Assembly: GCA_025504975.1 (NCBI GenBank)
Contig: JANUWI010000012.1
Location: 496,001 to 560,000 of the forward strand
DNA length: 64,000 nucleotides
Direction: 5' to 3'
DNA from: Plenodomus lindquistii
Lineage: Eukaryota; Ascomycota; Dothideomycetes; Pleosporales; Leptosphaeriaceae
Shown here: positions 1-9,591 of the stretch, one piece after another
Layout of the letters: each line of letters starts with the position of its first letter
Numbering within the stretch: the first letter of the stretch is position 1
Translations under genes and position numbers: made by a program
The notes under the pieces: model-generated
What the model was told of the DNA's origin: nothing
The model's input: only the letters and a program-made list of their open reading frames with translations
Database searches by the model: none

Positions 1-1719
1 CGAAGCAGTGATCACCTGGATCTGAGATGTGAGAGAAGCTGAAGACTGAGTGATAGAACTGTGCTGTAGAGATACTGAAGAAGACGGCGACATGAGAGTT
101 TTATACAAGACAGCCTGCAAGATGCCATACCCCTGTGCCTCTGTACGCATGGGTACCAGAAGGGTGGTGTGGTACCTAGGCACACCCACTGACCAGACCC
201 AGGAGATTACGATAGGATGGAGAAACCGTCAATGTCCGCCAGCGCAGCCAAGGCGCTACCAGAAATGGTGGAGAAATGTTTCCCACCGTTATATTCGTGG
301 ATTGAAAACGTGCGGTGGCGGATCTTCGAATCGTAGTGGCTACCGGTAGTATCACGCACACGATCAGCAACATCATGACTACAAGATGCAGTTTGCGTTT
401 ACCCTAGATGAATCCCGCATTTCATTCGCGGGACTTTTGAGATGCTATTATTCCGTGCATGGCACTCTTCTGATCACGTTCCTTGGTGTTCATCTGCGAA
501 GGAAGGTTCTGTATTACCATCGTATGCATAATGCACATTAGGTTGTACAGCGACACAGCCACAGATCGGAACATTTTTCTCCGCACTTTCTCGCAGGATG
601 GCTCGGCATCGGGGGTGACACAACTTGGCGTTTCAGGGACATTTATTTGCTCGATTCAAGCATCGGCTTCTGAGGGGGCGACTGCATTAGGGCCATCACG
701 GGTATTTTCTCCGTGTCCAGAAGTGATCGATGAATGTTCTAGTCCAGACCACAAGTCATTGTACTTTTGTAGTATCGTGTGATTGATCGTATGTCACATA
801 CAGAGAATTATAGTGTTCCAATAGATCGTCTGAGTCGTGGATCTGGGTGTTGGTGCTCAGTACTAGTCAGTAGGCGCCTCGAAATTCCCATTGAGGAAGT
901 TCAGTAACGGTAACGAAGTACTATACAACAGATGATAAGGGACATTCTAGGATAAGTGGGGTCATGCCAATCATCTGAAAGTTGGTGTGCTACCGCCAGG
1001 ATATTCAGACCATGATACACAGTATGTTGTGTCTATGATTGCAAGGGTACTTGCCATGATCAAAGGGGTTAGGCTGGGCACGAAACTCATTGTAGGCCTT
1101 CAATGGGAAGTGCTCGCCGGCTGCACGCGGTGAGGTGCACTTGTCGTGGTGATGTGATAGATAGAGTGAGCCCAGCCTCTACGGCGTCTTAAATCGACAA
1201 GGTTATTACTGAAAAGGGCCGTTGCGCACCCGGGTGTGCGTTCGGCGCTTCTGCGGCTATTTTACGTTTCGATGGAACTGGTCTGGACTATAATTTGGTA
1301 GTAGACAATGCTTGCTTGCACCTCGAGATGAACATACCTAGTTAGACCCATCATGGGTTCTGCAAGTTCAGAACATGGGTAACAATCCTCCCGAGATCAA
1401 ATCTTCCGCCATGTTCCTCACACCACGCCAGCAATCACCGACTCTCAGCAATCACGTGTTGCATGATCACATAGAAATTTTCATCGATAACATAGCACAG
1501 CTGCTCTTCGAAGAGGGTATGATCGCGTCAATGGAGCTCTGGTGGCGACCACACGTGATGTTCTGGCTGCTGGTGTGCTTTCAAGGTTGATAGGTATGCT
1601 GCTGCTGTTCATGACTGCCTTCGCCGGCGAGCTCATACTATGCGATGGTAGTGGATGACAGTGGAGCTTATACGCATATGAACTTGTTTGTCGTATAAGA
1701 CCAAAATCCCATAGGAAAA
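1..1719. other. Gene-free leading spacer
   Basis: No reading frame here gives a recognisable protein. The frames present are short, lack domain-like composition and have no convincing splice partners. The stretch ends where the 27-bp tandem repeat begins. It may hold the distal promoter of TAF9 or the end of a gene outside the window. Confidence 0.6.
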
Positions 1720-1901
1720 GTGCACCGAAGTCATCTCACAGCAAACGTGCATGACAATTATCTCACAGTAAGTGTGTATCAAAGTTGTCTTAAAGCAGAT
1801 ATGCATTGAAGTTGTCTTACAGTAAATATGTATTAGAGTTATTCTATACCAAACGTGCATCAAAAATATCTCACAGCAAATGGGCATTGAAGTCATAAAT
1901 G
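1720..1901. repeat. 27-bp minisatellite, six full units plus a partial seventh
   Basis: Six consecutive 27-nt units start at 1720, 1747, 1774, 1801, 1828 and 1855, and a partial unit runs from 1882. Most units begin GTGCAT/ATGCAT-like and end TCTCACAGCAAA-like. Units have diverged by several substitutions each but keep exactly the same length, so there are no indels. Since 27 is a multiple of three, the minus strand stays open across the array as a degenerate nine-residue period (MH-x-CC-x3-T type). The array lies about 165 bp upstream of the TAF9 start, in its promoter or 5' UTR. Confidence 0.85.
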
Positions 1902-2065
1902 TGATCTCGTATCCCCAGACTTTCAGCCCTGTGCCCTGCAAGCTAAAACAGAGCCGCAAGCTGGCGCTCGGACTCCCGAGTCGCAACACGCAGCTCCCGC
2001 AACCACCTCTCCAACTCTACCTCCACCTTACCCACACGCGCAAGCCGCCCACTCACTCACCCACC

Positions 2066-2908
2066 ATGGCCTCACCCACCGCCGACCAAATGCAAAACGG
2101 CATCTCCACCCCACCCGCCACCACCACGGCGCCTCACCCATCACCCCCCAGCCAATCCACCACGCAACCCAACACCCAACTCACAAACGGGAACACCACC
2201 ACCACCACCACCGCCGCCGCCGCCGCCCCCCACCCCCCAACAACAAACATGAACGCCCCCTTCCCCCCAACCTCGCTCCTCGATCCGGGCGTATCCAAAC
2301 GCCCCCGCGACGCGCGCCTCATCCACCTCATCCTCGCAAACATGGGCGTAACAGCCTACACGGAGCGCGTCCCCCTGCAACTCCTCGACTTCGCCTACCG
2401 CTACACCTCCAGCATCCTAACAGACGCGATATCCTACGAGCCACCCACCAGCCTAACAACGAGCAAGAAGCGCGGCGCAGACAAGCAAGCGGAAGAAGAT
2501 AGTGGAGGCGTGGGCCTGAATGCGCTACGTACGGCTGTGGGAGCCCGCGCAGCGACCCAGTTTAGCGCGCAGCTGGGCAAGGAGTTTATGAGTGAGATTG
2601 CGAGTGAGAGGAATAGGATTGCGTTGCCCAGGGTTGAACGCGAGTTTGGGCTTAGGTTGCCGCCTGAGCGGTATTGTTTTACGGGGGTGGGGTGGGGGGT
2701 TAAGGGGGCGTGGGAGGAGATTGAGGAGGAGGGGAGTGAGGATGAGGATGTGGGGATGGGGGATGCGGTGGGGTTTGGGGGGCCTGTTGGGGGGGAGGGG
2801 AATGGCGGGGTCGGGGAGGATACGGCGATGGGGGGGATGGAGGAGGAGGAGGTGGATGAGGATGAGTTTGAGGAGGCGATGGGGGTTAGGGGTGATGGGG
2901 GTGCTTGA
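2066..2908 (+). CDS. TAF9: TFIID/SAGA subunit TAF9, histone-fold protein
   Basis: The protein has 280 aa in one exon. Family knowledge: TAF9 is a histone-fold subunit shared by TFIID and SAGA that pairs with TAF6 in RNA polymerase II initiation. Seen here: a low-complexity Thr/Ala/Pro N-terminus (residues 1-75), then the TFIID-31 histone fold at about 81-180, starting RDARLIHLILANMGV and including the LQLLDFAYRYTSSIL helix. A charged insert sits at about 131-150, and the typical LRLPPERYCFTG motif at about 197-207. The C-terminal 70 residues are Gly/Glu/Asp-rich. I chose the ATG at 2066 (context CCACCATGG) over the open upstream codons, which run into the minisatellite. Base usage changes abruptly near 2480: C-rich codons before, G-rich after. 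The gene is convergent with CMC1. Confidence 0.9.
   Translation: MASPTADQMQNGISTPPATTTAPHPSPPSQSTTQPNTQLTNGNTTTTTTAAAAAPHPPTTNMNAPFPPTSLLDPGVSKRPRDARLIHLILANMGVTAYTERVPLQLLDFAYRYTSSILTDAISYEPPTSLTTSKKRGADKQAEEDSGGVGLNALRTAVGARAATQFSAQLGKEFMSEIASERNRIALPRVEREFGLRLPPERYCFTGVGWGVKGAWEEIEEEGSEDEDVGMGDAVGFGGPVGGEGNGGVGEDTAMGGMEEEEVDEDEFEEAMGVRGDGGA
2655..2905 (+). other. G-run tract in the 3' part of TAF9
   Basis: The coding strand carries many runs of four to six G separated by one to seven bases, notably at 2683-2710 and 2755-2860. Such spacing fits G-quadruplex motifs in the sense strand and mRNA. It encodes the acidic/glycine-rich tail. Confidence 0.6.
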
Positions 2909-3194
2909 ATGTGTAAGGGGGAGCAAGGAGGAAGTAATGGGTGTAGGGCGTTGCACGGATTGGTGATGCATTTTCCATGGCGTTATGATTCTCACAAAAT
3001 TGGGAATGGATGGATATCTTTTTGGTTCAATATATACCAGAGCTGGGCTTCTTCTTCTCCTTATCCGCGCCCAAAACTACGCATGCCAATGCACACCTCA
3101 AACACTATCATACAACCTCTACCCCATCCAACCGTATATCTATCCACCTCTTCCCATCCCCCACCACAACAACCCAGCCCCCCACACCCCTCCC

Positions 3195-3623
3195 TCACGT
3201 CCCCCGATAAACCCCCCCGCGCGTAACCCCCCTCCCATCCACCCTATTCTCCTCTCTCCTCTGTACCCCCTCTCCCTCCCCACCATCAACCTCGGCCCTC
3301 TTCCCCCTCAACCTCCCCTCATCATCCAAACTCCACCACTCCTTATGCTTATGTCTCGCATCCTCCAGCGCCCTTTGATACTCCTCGCGCGCCTTCTTGC
3401 GCTCCCCTGCTAGCGAAAACCACTCCCGTCGCGCAGCGTCGAGTTCATCTTGGTTCTGGTATTGTAACATGCAGCTGTTCATTGCGAGGCGTGGGGCGCG
3501 GCAGGCGTAGATCATGGTTATTGTACGGCCGAGGGCGCATTGGGCGAATGCTGTTGGGGGAGAGGGTTAGTTTGGGTGGGTGGGTGGAAGGATTTACAGG
3601 GGGGTGAGAGAAGAGGAGTATAC

Positions 3624-3655
<32 letters not shown>

Positions 3656-3858
3656 ATGAATGGAGAACGGGAGGGGAGAGGAAGGAAATGGGTTTGTGAG
3701 GGCACTGGGGGAAAATCATACGTACTTTCAATCTCCTTTGCGCATTTTGCTCGCACGTTTTTGTAGTAGAGGTCTTTTACTTGTTGTTCTTGCGGGGCGG
3801 AGAGGGGTGTTGGGTTGGTGGGTGTGGCGTTTGTGCCTATTATCATGCGGTCGGACAT
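3195..3858 (-). CDS. CMC1: CMC1-family twin CX9C mitochondrial protein (COX assembly)
   Basis: The protein has 162 aa from two exons, 3858-3726 and 3550-3195, with a 175-bp intron. Family knowledge: Cmc1 proteins are Mia40-imported intermembrane-space factors for cytochrome c oxidase assembly. Splicing joins KCAKEIE to TFAQC and makes two exact CX9C motifs, C39-C49 and C61-C71, with 11 residues between them; this strongly supports the intron. The helical, charged C-terminus (about 80-162) is longer than in yeast Cmc1 (about 110 aa). The start at 3858 is the Met before DRMIIGTNA; the open frame upstream is not convincing. The intron holds an AT/GT microsatellite. The gene lies tail-to-tail with TAF9 and head-to-head with the SDR gene. 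Confidence 0.87.
3622..3658. repeat. (TA)n(TG)n microsatellite in the CMC1 intron
   Basis: Alternating TA units pass directly into TG units at about 3622-3658. The tract lies fully inside the 3551-3725 intron, which makes that intron about three times longer than the others in the window. Confidence 0.9.
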
Positions 3859-4410
3859 TGTGGTGGTGAGGTTCGGTTCATTCGTTGTGCGGTCGTCGGT
3901 CTGGGTTCCCAATGCCCTGGGGCGTGGTGTGTCTTGGCAAAAATGGCGTGTGTAAAGCGGCAATGGGGGTGTTTTATTTTGGGGATTTTGGGGTAAGTAG
4001 CGACTGGGGTTGTGACGGGGCGCAATGCCAATGTTCGATGCGGCGAGCTTGCGGAGCTTCGGTGGTGAGATTGAAGGTGATGTTTGTTCGGAGCAGTTGG
4101 ATCTAGATGGGACATGTGATTGGGAGTGGGCGGAACGGAGGCCGTGCTTGAGCCACCGATGATCATGAGCCGAGGCTTGAAAGCCCGCGCCCGCGTCCGC
4201 GTTGCGATTACTTCTCACATGCAAAGGTGTGTCCGTTCCTTTTACTTCTTCATTCTCTTCACATCACTGTCGCATAGTTATACATAACTCCTTCACATAC
4301 CTCAATTGCCAAGTTCTGTAGAGCCGGCCATTCATCACCCCGTTAAAAAAGAGACTGGTTTACCCATCCATCCCCCAACACCCCAGCCAACACCCACATC
4401 CACACCCACA
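3859..4410. promoter_or_regulatory. Shared divergent promoter, CMC1 and SDR
   Basis: This 552-bp spacer separates two divergent starts (3858 minus, 4411 plus). No other gene is seen. The last 60 bases before 4411 are CA-rich, as in many fungal 5' leaders. No specific operator is claimed. Confidence 0.5.
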
Positions 4411-5199
4411 ATGAAGATCGCAGACCGCACCTTCATAATCAGCGGCGGCGCCTCCGGTCTCGGCCTCGCCACAGCCCGCGCCCTCCACTCCCAAGGCGCC
4501 TACGTCTCCCTCCTCGACCTCAACGCCTCCAACGGCGCAAAAACAATCGCAGACCTCGGACCGCGCTCTAAATTCTTCGAAACCGACGTTTCAAACACAA
4601 GCTCCATCGCCGCCGCAGTCGCCGGCAGCGTTGCCTGGGCCGCAGAAACAGGCAAACTCATCGGAGGCGTGATAGCAGGTGCGGGCGTGGGCTTGCCCGG
4701 CTTGATCGTGGACAAGAAGAATGAGCCGTTGAGCATTGAGAGTATTGACTTTGTGCTGAATATTAATTTGAGGGGGACTTTGGATCTGGTCAGGCAGGTT
4801 GTGCCGCATATGACTACTAACACGCCTTCGTCACCGGATGGCGAGCGCGGTGTTATTATTATGATTGCGTCGGCGGCTGCGTTTGAGGGGCAGATGGGTC
4901 AGGTGGCGTATGCGGCGTCCAAGGGGGCTGTTGCTAGTTTGACACTGCCTCTTGCTCGCGATCTTTCGAAGTATGGTATTCGTGCGGTAACGATTGCGCC
5001 GAGTATGTTTGATAGCGCGATGACGAAGATGATGAGCGATAAGGTGAAGAAGAGCTTGCTGAGCAGCATGGAGTTTCCCAAGAGAGCTGGGTTGCCAGAG
5101 GAGTTTGCGAGGATGGCAGTGGAGTGTGTAGGCAATGAGATGTTGAACGGGACAGTATTGCGGTTGGATGGGGCGATGAGAATGCCAGCGAGACTGTAG
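4411..5199 (+). CDS. Short-chain dehydrogenase, 3-hydroxyacyl-CoA dehydrogenase type 2-like
   Basis: The protein has 262 aa in one exon. Seen: a cofactor loop SGGASGLGLA at 11-20 (GGxxxGxG), an acidic residue near 36 that favours NAD, Asn118 in NINLRG, Ser154 in the catalytic strand, and the YxxxK pair Tyr167/Lys171. The overall pattern (ETDVSNTSSI, LARDLSKYGIRAVTIAPSMF) resembles the HSD17B10 group of mitochondrial NAD-dependent 3-hydroxyacyl-CoA dehydrogenases, so a role in fatty-acid or branched-chain acyl-CoA oxidation is likely; the exact substrate is inferred. The start at 4411 follows ACCCACA; an in-frame extension from 4306 is a CA-rich leader without family character. Codons switch near 4670 from CTC/AAA-type to TTG/AAG-type. 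Confidence 0.85.
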   Translation: MKIADRTFIISGGASGLGLATARALHSQGAYVSLLDLNASNGAKTIADLGPRSKFFETDVSNTSSIAAAVAGSVAWAAETGKLIGGVIAGAGVGLPGLIVDKKNEPLSIESIDFVLNINLRGTLDLVRQVVPHMTTNTPSSPDGERGVIIMIASAAAFEGQMGQVAYAASKGAVASLTLPLARDLSKYGIRAVTIAPSMFDSAMTKMMSDKVKKSLLSSMEFPKRAGLPEEFARMAVECVGNEMLNGTVLRLDGAMRMPARL

Positions 5200-5266
5200 A
5201 GTGCGAGGGTTGGGTATCATAGTAGCTGTAAGAATTTGACAATGACTGAATTGACCTGGTCGCTCT

Positions 5267-6097
5267 TCAACGCTTCCTCTCGCGAATCTTGAACTTGACA
5301 CCATTCTTGTTGACGCCCCCGACTGTGTTATTCATCTTTGCTCGTTGCAGATCGAGTTCGTTCTCAGCCGCCGCAAGTGCTTTCTCGCGCTGCTTCGCTG
5401 CGTAGAGTTTCTGCACCGTCCGTGACTGCGCGCGTTCCCTATCTTTCCGGAATTTCCTCGCTTGAGCCTTGGCTAGAGCCTCCTTCTCCAACTGCTTCTT
5501 CGACAATGTGTTGTTCCGCGGCGCAAATTCTTCCTCTTCCTCTTCCTCATCTTCCCACTCCTCGGGGCCCTCTTCAGAGTTTGCTCGACCTGGCAGCTCA
5601 TCGCCCCTCCCAAACCAAGCCTCCGGATCAAACTCCTCTTGCTCTTCCTCGTTTTCTACAAACACCCTATGTTTCCTCCTCTCCGCCGCATCTTCATCCT
5701 TGACTGCCTTCGCCTCCCCCTGCTCCTCCAGTATAAGCTTCTGCTCCAGCTCCTCCCTCTCCCTTCTCGCCATCTGCAACATCGTCCTAATATACCCCGC
5801 ATCCTGCGTCTTCAGCAACTTCACCACCTCCGCACTCAACGCCTGGTTCCCCCGATCCGCAACCTTCTTGCCCGTCTTGTCCACCTTACTCGACATCATC
5901 TTGAATGAGAATTCATCTGGATTCCTGTCGCGAGCTTTTTGGCTCAGGATCTTGAGTTTGGCTTTTTTGGACCGGTGGTCTGCGGCGCGCAGTTTGTAGT
6001 CTTTGCGCTTCTCGAGGAGACCCCATTTTTGGCGCTCTTCGGGTTGGGCACGCTCTTTGTGGTTGCGCCGTTGGACGGCATTGCGCATGGAAGACAT
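5267..6097 (-). CDS. UTP11: U3 snoRNA-associated protein UTP11
   Basis: The protein has 276 aa in one exon. Family knowledge: Utp11 is a nucleolar component of the SSU processome needed for 18S rRNA maturation. Seen: the conserved basic N-terminus (MSSMRNAVQRRNHKER, then KWGLLEKRKDYKLRAADHR), the FKMMSSKVDKTGKK segment at about 63-80 and the LLKTQDAGYIRTML motif at about 93-106. A long charged helical region follows, with an acidic run around 180-195, and a basic end (VKFKIRERKR). The length is close to yeast Utp11 (250 aa). It is convergent with the SDR gene, 67 bp between stops. Codon choice switches near 5895. Confidence 0.92.
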   Translation of the reverse strand: MSSMRNAVQRRNHKERAQPEERQKWGLLEKRKDYKLRAADHRSKKAKLKILSQKARDRNPDEFSFKMMSSKVDKTGKKVADRGNQALSAEVVKLLKTQDAGYIRTMLQMARREREELEQKLILEEQGEAKAVKDEDAAERRKHRVFVENEEEQEEFDPEAWFGRGDELPGRANSEEGPEEWEDEEEEEEEFAPRNNTLSKKQLEKEALAKAQARKFRKDRERAQSRTVQKLYAAKQREKALAAAENELDLQRAKMNNTVGGVNKNGVKFKIRERKR

Positions 6098-6516
6098 GGT
6101 GGGCGGTTGTGTTTGGAGTTGTGAGGAGTTGTCGTCGTGAAGGCGTTGTGCAGTTGTCTAGAAATTTTGGTGGAGACGCATATGCCCAGATTTCGGCGGC
6201 GCTAGGGTAATCTAGCTGCTTTGGGATGACATACCCTTCTATTGCAGTGAATCGACAGAGGTACGTATGTTTTGAAGAGGATTTCACAGTTGTTCAAGTC
6301 ACTCATTGTCACGTAGCATTAATGGCAAGCTAAGTCCGTGGACACCGCTGTGTTGAAGCAACAGTACCATACACCCACAAAAACATACAGTCGACATATC
6401 GAACATATACGCTTGATGAATTTTCATCTAGCCAACCCAGTCATCCAACCATTGCAAATCATTAAAACGCCATACCCATGCCATGCTATGCTAACAGAAC
6501 ACAATATAAACACCAT
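6098..6516. other. Spacer between UTP11 and the lipin gene
   Basis: This 419-bp stretch lies between two minus-strand genes. It holds the UTP11 promoter and the 3' UTR of the lipin gene. No further coding signal is seen. Confidence 0.5.
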
Positions 6517-8781
6517 CTATGACTTCCTTGGACTCGCCCTAGGCGTCGGCGTCTCATCTCTGACGCCCAACGCACCCAGCCTTTCGTTCAATGGCGTATA
6601 AATTTCCTCGTCCATCCCACTCTCTTCCCCCTCATCATCGCCCTCCTCTTCTTCCCCGTAGTCTTCTTGCCCATCACCATACTCCGCTTCACCATAATCG
6701 CCTTCCACACTCTCCATGATTGACTCGCCAAGGCCATCTTCATCAACAGATTCCTGCGTCATATAGCTTGCCTCGAGATCCTCGCCAACCTCGCTTCCTT
6801 CGTCTTCGCTCCTTAGACTGGCTTGTTCTTCCTCTTCGTCGGACTCTTCACTCTCGCTGCCCGTGAAATCCGCAATGTCCATTGGCGCATCGCGCCAGTA
6901 GTTGAAATCTGTATAGGCTTCGCCTCCCGCTGGAACCAACAAGCCCACCGGCGGGAAGAAGTGGTCGACAATCTCCCTCATGCTGGCGTATCCAGTCTTA
7001 TAGGAGTTGAGAGAGAGGACGTCGAGGCTGACTTCAGCGTTGCTGTTGATTGTGAAGATGCGAATCGACGGGATGTTGACGGAGCGATAGGATAGCGCGT
7101 CTGTGAAGCGGTTGCCAAAACCTGCGTAGAATGGCGATTGGTGAGAGGGCTTGTCGAAGAGTTGCATGATATCTCTCAGACAAGCCATTTTGAAGACTTC
7201 GGGCTTGCGGAGGTATATCTCGCGCCGCAGGGCGGCGATGGTGCGGTCCGGACTCATGATAACGGGGCCTTTGGGGAGGCGATAATTATCTTGGACTACG
7301 CCGTTGAGGTAGGCGCGTGTAGTGTCTGCTTGGCCCACAGAGCGGGATGTCAGGTAGAAGATGTTATACCCGTTGTTTACAATGTCGGTGTAGAGTTTGG
7401 CGACACCTTGATGTGTCCAGTCGCGGCCGATCATGTTCAGGACGTGGCCCAGGGCGTCGGATTTGGTGATTGTGCCATCAATGTCTGAGATGACAATGGG
7501 CACGCTGTGGTGCCAGTACCACATGTTGGCATTGCATGTGGAGCGATTGACGGTAAAGGACATGGTGTTTGCGCCTGGCTTGAGATTGAGCGCTTTGAGT
7601 TGGTCGCTGGTGAGGCGGAGTGTTTTGGCATAGGTGCGCGACTTTTCCTTGCGGGCTTCTGGGGAGTGTGGTGCAGATGTGCCTAGGGCGCTGTCTGAGT
7701 CTCGGCGAAGGTGGTGGGCGTAGTCTGCGGTGTCATCGCTGCGGTTGCTGTCGCTTTGATATCCGGGATCGGATATGGCGTCGGCGGACCGGAGCGCAGC
7801 CTCGTTGAGGATGTTCATCGAGGTTTTCTGCATAGCCGCAGCTTTGGCTTCTTCACTACTGTAAATCCAGAGGTTTCCATTCTCGTCTGCTCCAATGAGT
7901 GCGCCAATATCGTAGTCGCCAGCGAGTTCGTCGGAGAGGATCTTTCGTGCAACGACTTCAGCCCGAAGCGCTTCTTCTTCGCTGCTCTTGTAGCCCGTCA
8001 TATCCAGTTCCAAGTCACCCGACTCAGTAACCTTGTTGGGGATGTTGGAGGTAAAGAGCTTCTTGGACAACTTTATGGCGCGGGCCAAAGCTTCACTTGC
8101 TGACACTGGGGGTGGGCTTGCTGAGCGCGTCGCCCTGTTCCAAGCAGTCGCATCCTCTTTGCTGATCTGGAGTGGCCCATGTTCTCCGTCGACTTCTCTG
8201 GGCTCTTCAAAGGTCTTGGCGAACTGAGCTCTTTGAGAGGGCAGCACGTCGTCTGTGTTGGACCTCTGTATTTGCAGTCCCGACCAGTCGCCCGACTTTG
8301 GCCGTCCGAAATCGGCGTCTCTGTACTGGCTCTCGTCGTACGGTGTAGACATGGACATGCGCCCCCTTCTTCGTGCGGCCGTGGTGCCATCGAGTTCAAG
8401 AGGCTCTAGCTCTTCGTCAAAGGCGCGTTCGCCAGGCAGCTCGACTGGCTTTTGTTCAGGACTGGCGACAGGTGACGCAATGGGCGAGGTCTGCATCTCG
8501 GCTGGGATGGAAGCCGACGTCTCGAAGACGAAGAAAGCCTCGCCGCCCTCGCCCAGCTTCATTGCGTAGTCTTGGAGCTCGCCGTTGACTCTGAACTCGA
8601 CCTTCTTGTCCGAGGGTCGCAGGATCTGGTATTTGCCAAAGCGGACATGGAAGGGCGAGCAAGCCAGGCTGCCATCTTCGCGCTCGACGACAATGACATC
8701 GATGGCGCCGCTGAGGGTTGCGGGGTTGATCGAGTTCCAGCCTTTGGAGACGGAGCCGGTGATGGATCGCACGTAGTTCAT
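6517..8781 (-). CDS. PAH1: Phosphatidate phosphatase PAH1 (lipin)
   Basis: The protein has 754 aa in one exon. Family knowledge: lipins are Mg2+-dependent enzymes that convert phosphatidate to diacylglycerol, controlling triacylglycerol and phospholipid synthesis and nuclear-membrane growth; Nem1-Spo7 activates them. Seen: a Lipin_N domain at about 1-105 starting MNYVRSITGSVSKGWNSINPA, with the essential glycine conserved (Gly80 in LGEGGEAFFVF). A Ser-rich middle follows. The LNS2 haloacid-dehalogenase domain at about 400-650 has the catalytic DIDGT at 433-437 (SDIDGTITKSDALGH). The very acidic C-terminus (from about 670) corresponds to the Nem1-Spo7 docking tail of yeast Pah1. All key residues are present, so it should be active. 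Confidence 0.95.
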   Translation of the reverse strand: MNYVRSITGSVSKGWNSINPATLSGAIDVIVVEREDGSLACSPFHVRFGKYQILRPSDKKVEFRVNGELQDYAMKLGEGGEAFFVFETSASIPAEMQTSPIASPVASPEQKPVELPGERAFDEELEPLELDGTTAARRRGRMSMSTPYDESQYRDADFGRPKSGDWSGLQIQRSNTDDVLPSQRAQFAKTFEEPREVDGEHGPLQISKEDATAWNRATRSASPPPVSASEALARAIKLSKKLFTSNIPNKVTESGDLELDMTGYKSSEEEALRAEVVARKILSDELAGDYDIGALIGADENGNLWIYSSEEAKAAAMQKTSMNILNEAALRSADAISDPGYQSDSNRSDDTADYAHHLRRDSDSALGTSAPHSPEARKEKSRTYAKTLRLTSDQLKALNLKPGANTMSFTVNRSTCNANMWYWHHSVPIVISDIDGTITKSDALGHVLNMIGRDWTHQGVAKLYTDIVNNGYNIFYLTSRSVGQADTTRAYLNGVVQDNYRLPKGPVIMSPDRTIAALRREIYLRKPEVFKMACLRDIMQLFDKPSHQSPFYAGFGNRFTDALSYRSVNIPSIRIFTINSNAEVSLDVLSLNSYKTGYASMREIVDHFFPPVGLLVPAGGEAYTDFNYWRDAPMDIADFTGSESEESDEEEEQASLRSEDEGSEVGEDLEASYMTQESVDEDGLGESIMESVEGDYGEAEYGDGQEDYGEEEEGDDEGEESGMDEEIYTPLNERLGALGVRDETPTPRASPRKS

Positions 8782-9591
8782 GGTGCCGTTGCAGGGGCGC
8801 GCTGGCCCAGTGCTGGTGGTGGAGTGGTATATGGGATGACGTGCACTTTCGGCGATGGCTAGCAGACGATGCTGTCACTGCGCGCGCACCGAGGAAGGCG
8901 GAAAGTCGGCGGCGGTCATGGGGTGCAGCCTCAGCCTCAGCCGGAGCAAAGCGGCAAGAGTAGCGAGCGAGTACGAGAGGGCGAGAGCGGCAGCGCAACA
9001 GCAGGGCGAAGAAGAGGGTTAGGAGGGTCAGGCGAGACGAGGGCCGACATGACATGTGCAAGGGGACGTTTTTCTTTCACATGCAAGGGAAGCTATGTAC
9101 TGGTAGATGGAGGTCCCGACTTGACCACGCGAGGGCCATGCTGCATGCTGCGTCTCTGCATTGTTGGGATGGTAGAGTGTATACCATGTATATACATGGT
9201 GCAGCAGTCGTCCCATGTCACTTGCAACAATGTATGCACACCCAGCGTCGGCACCTGTCAGCGACTGTCAGGTCCCAGACCCCATGCCCCGTTGCCTCAA
9301 GCCACAAAGATGCCCCGCTAGGTCTGTTGCGGTGGTATGTAGTCTACTAGTGAAAAGCGGGATGCCCAAAAGTCCCCTCCCCTCGCCGGCCCACTTCGGC
9401 CACCGGCAAGCAAGCCTCGCTCTCGCCAGGCGTGAAGCGCGATGCAGCCCCGACCGCCTGCAACAACGTGACCGTGACCGTGACCGTGACCTTCCACACC
9501 CACCAACAACGCCGCAAACTCGCATCCACGCCCCCATTGGCGACTGCCCGACAGCCACAGGTCGCCCGCCCGCCGGCTGGTCTCTGCCGCC
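8782..9591. promoter_or_regulatory. Divergent promoter of PAH1 and the FN3 gene
   Basis: This 810-bp spacer lies between divergent starts. A GACCGT hexamer is repeated nearly four times at about 9467-9492, some 100 bp before the FN3-protein ATG. No gene is seen; the frames here are shadows with arginine-rich composition. Confidence 0.5.

Noticed and set aside
2525..2995. Pro/Leu/His-rich minus-strand frame across the end of TAF9
   Set aside because: It is the complement of the G-rich TAF9 tail and has no protein-like content.
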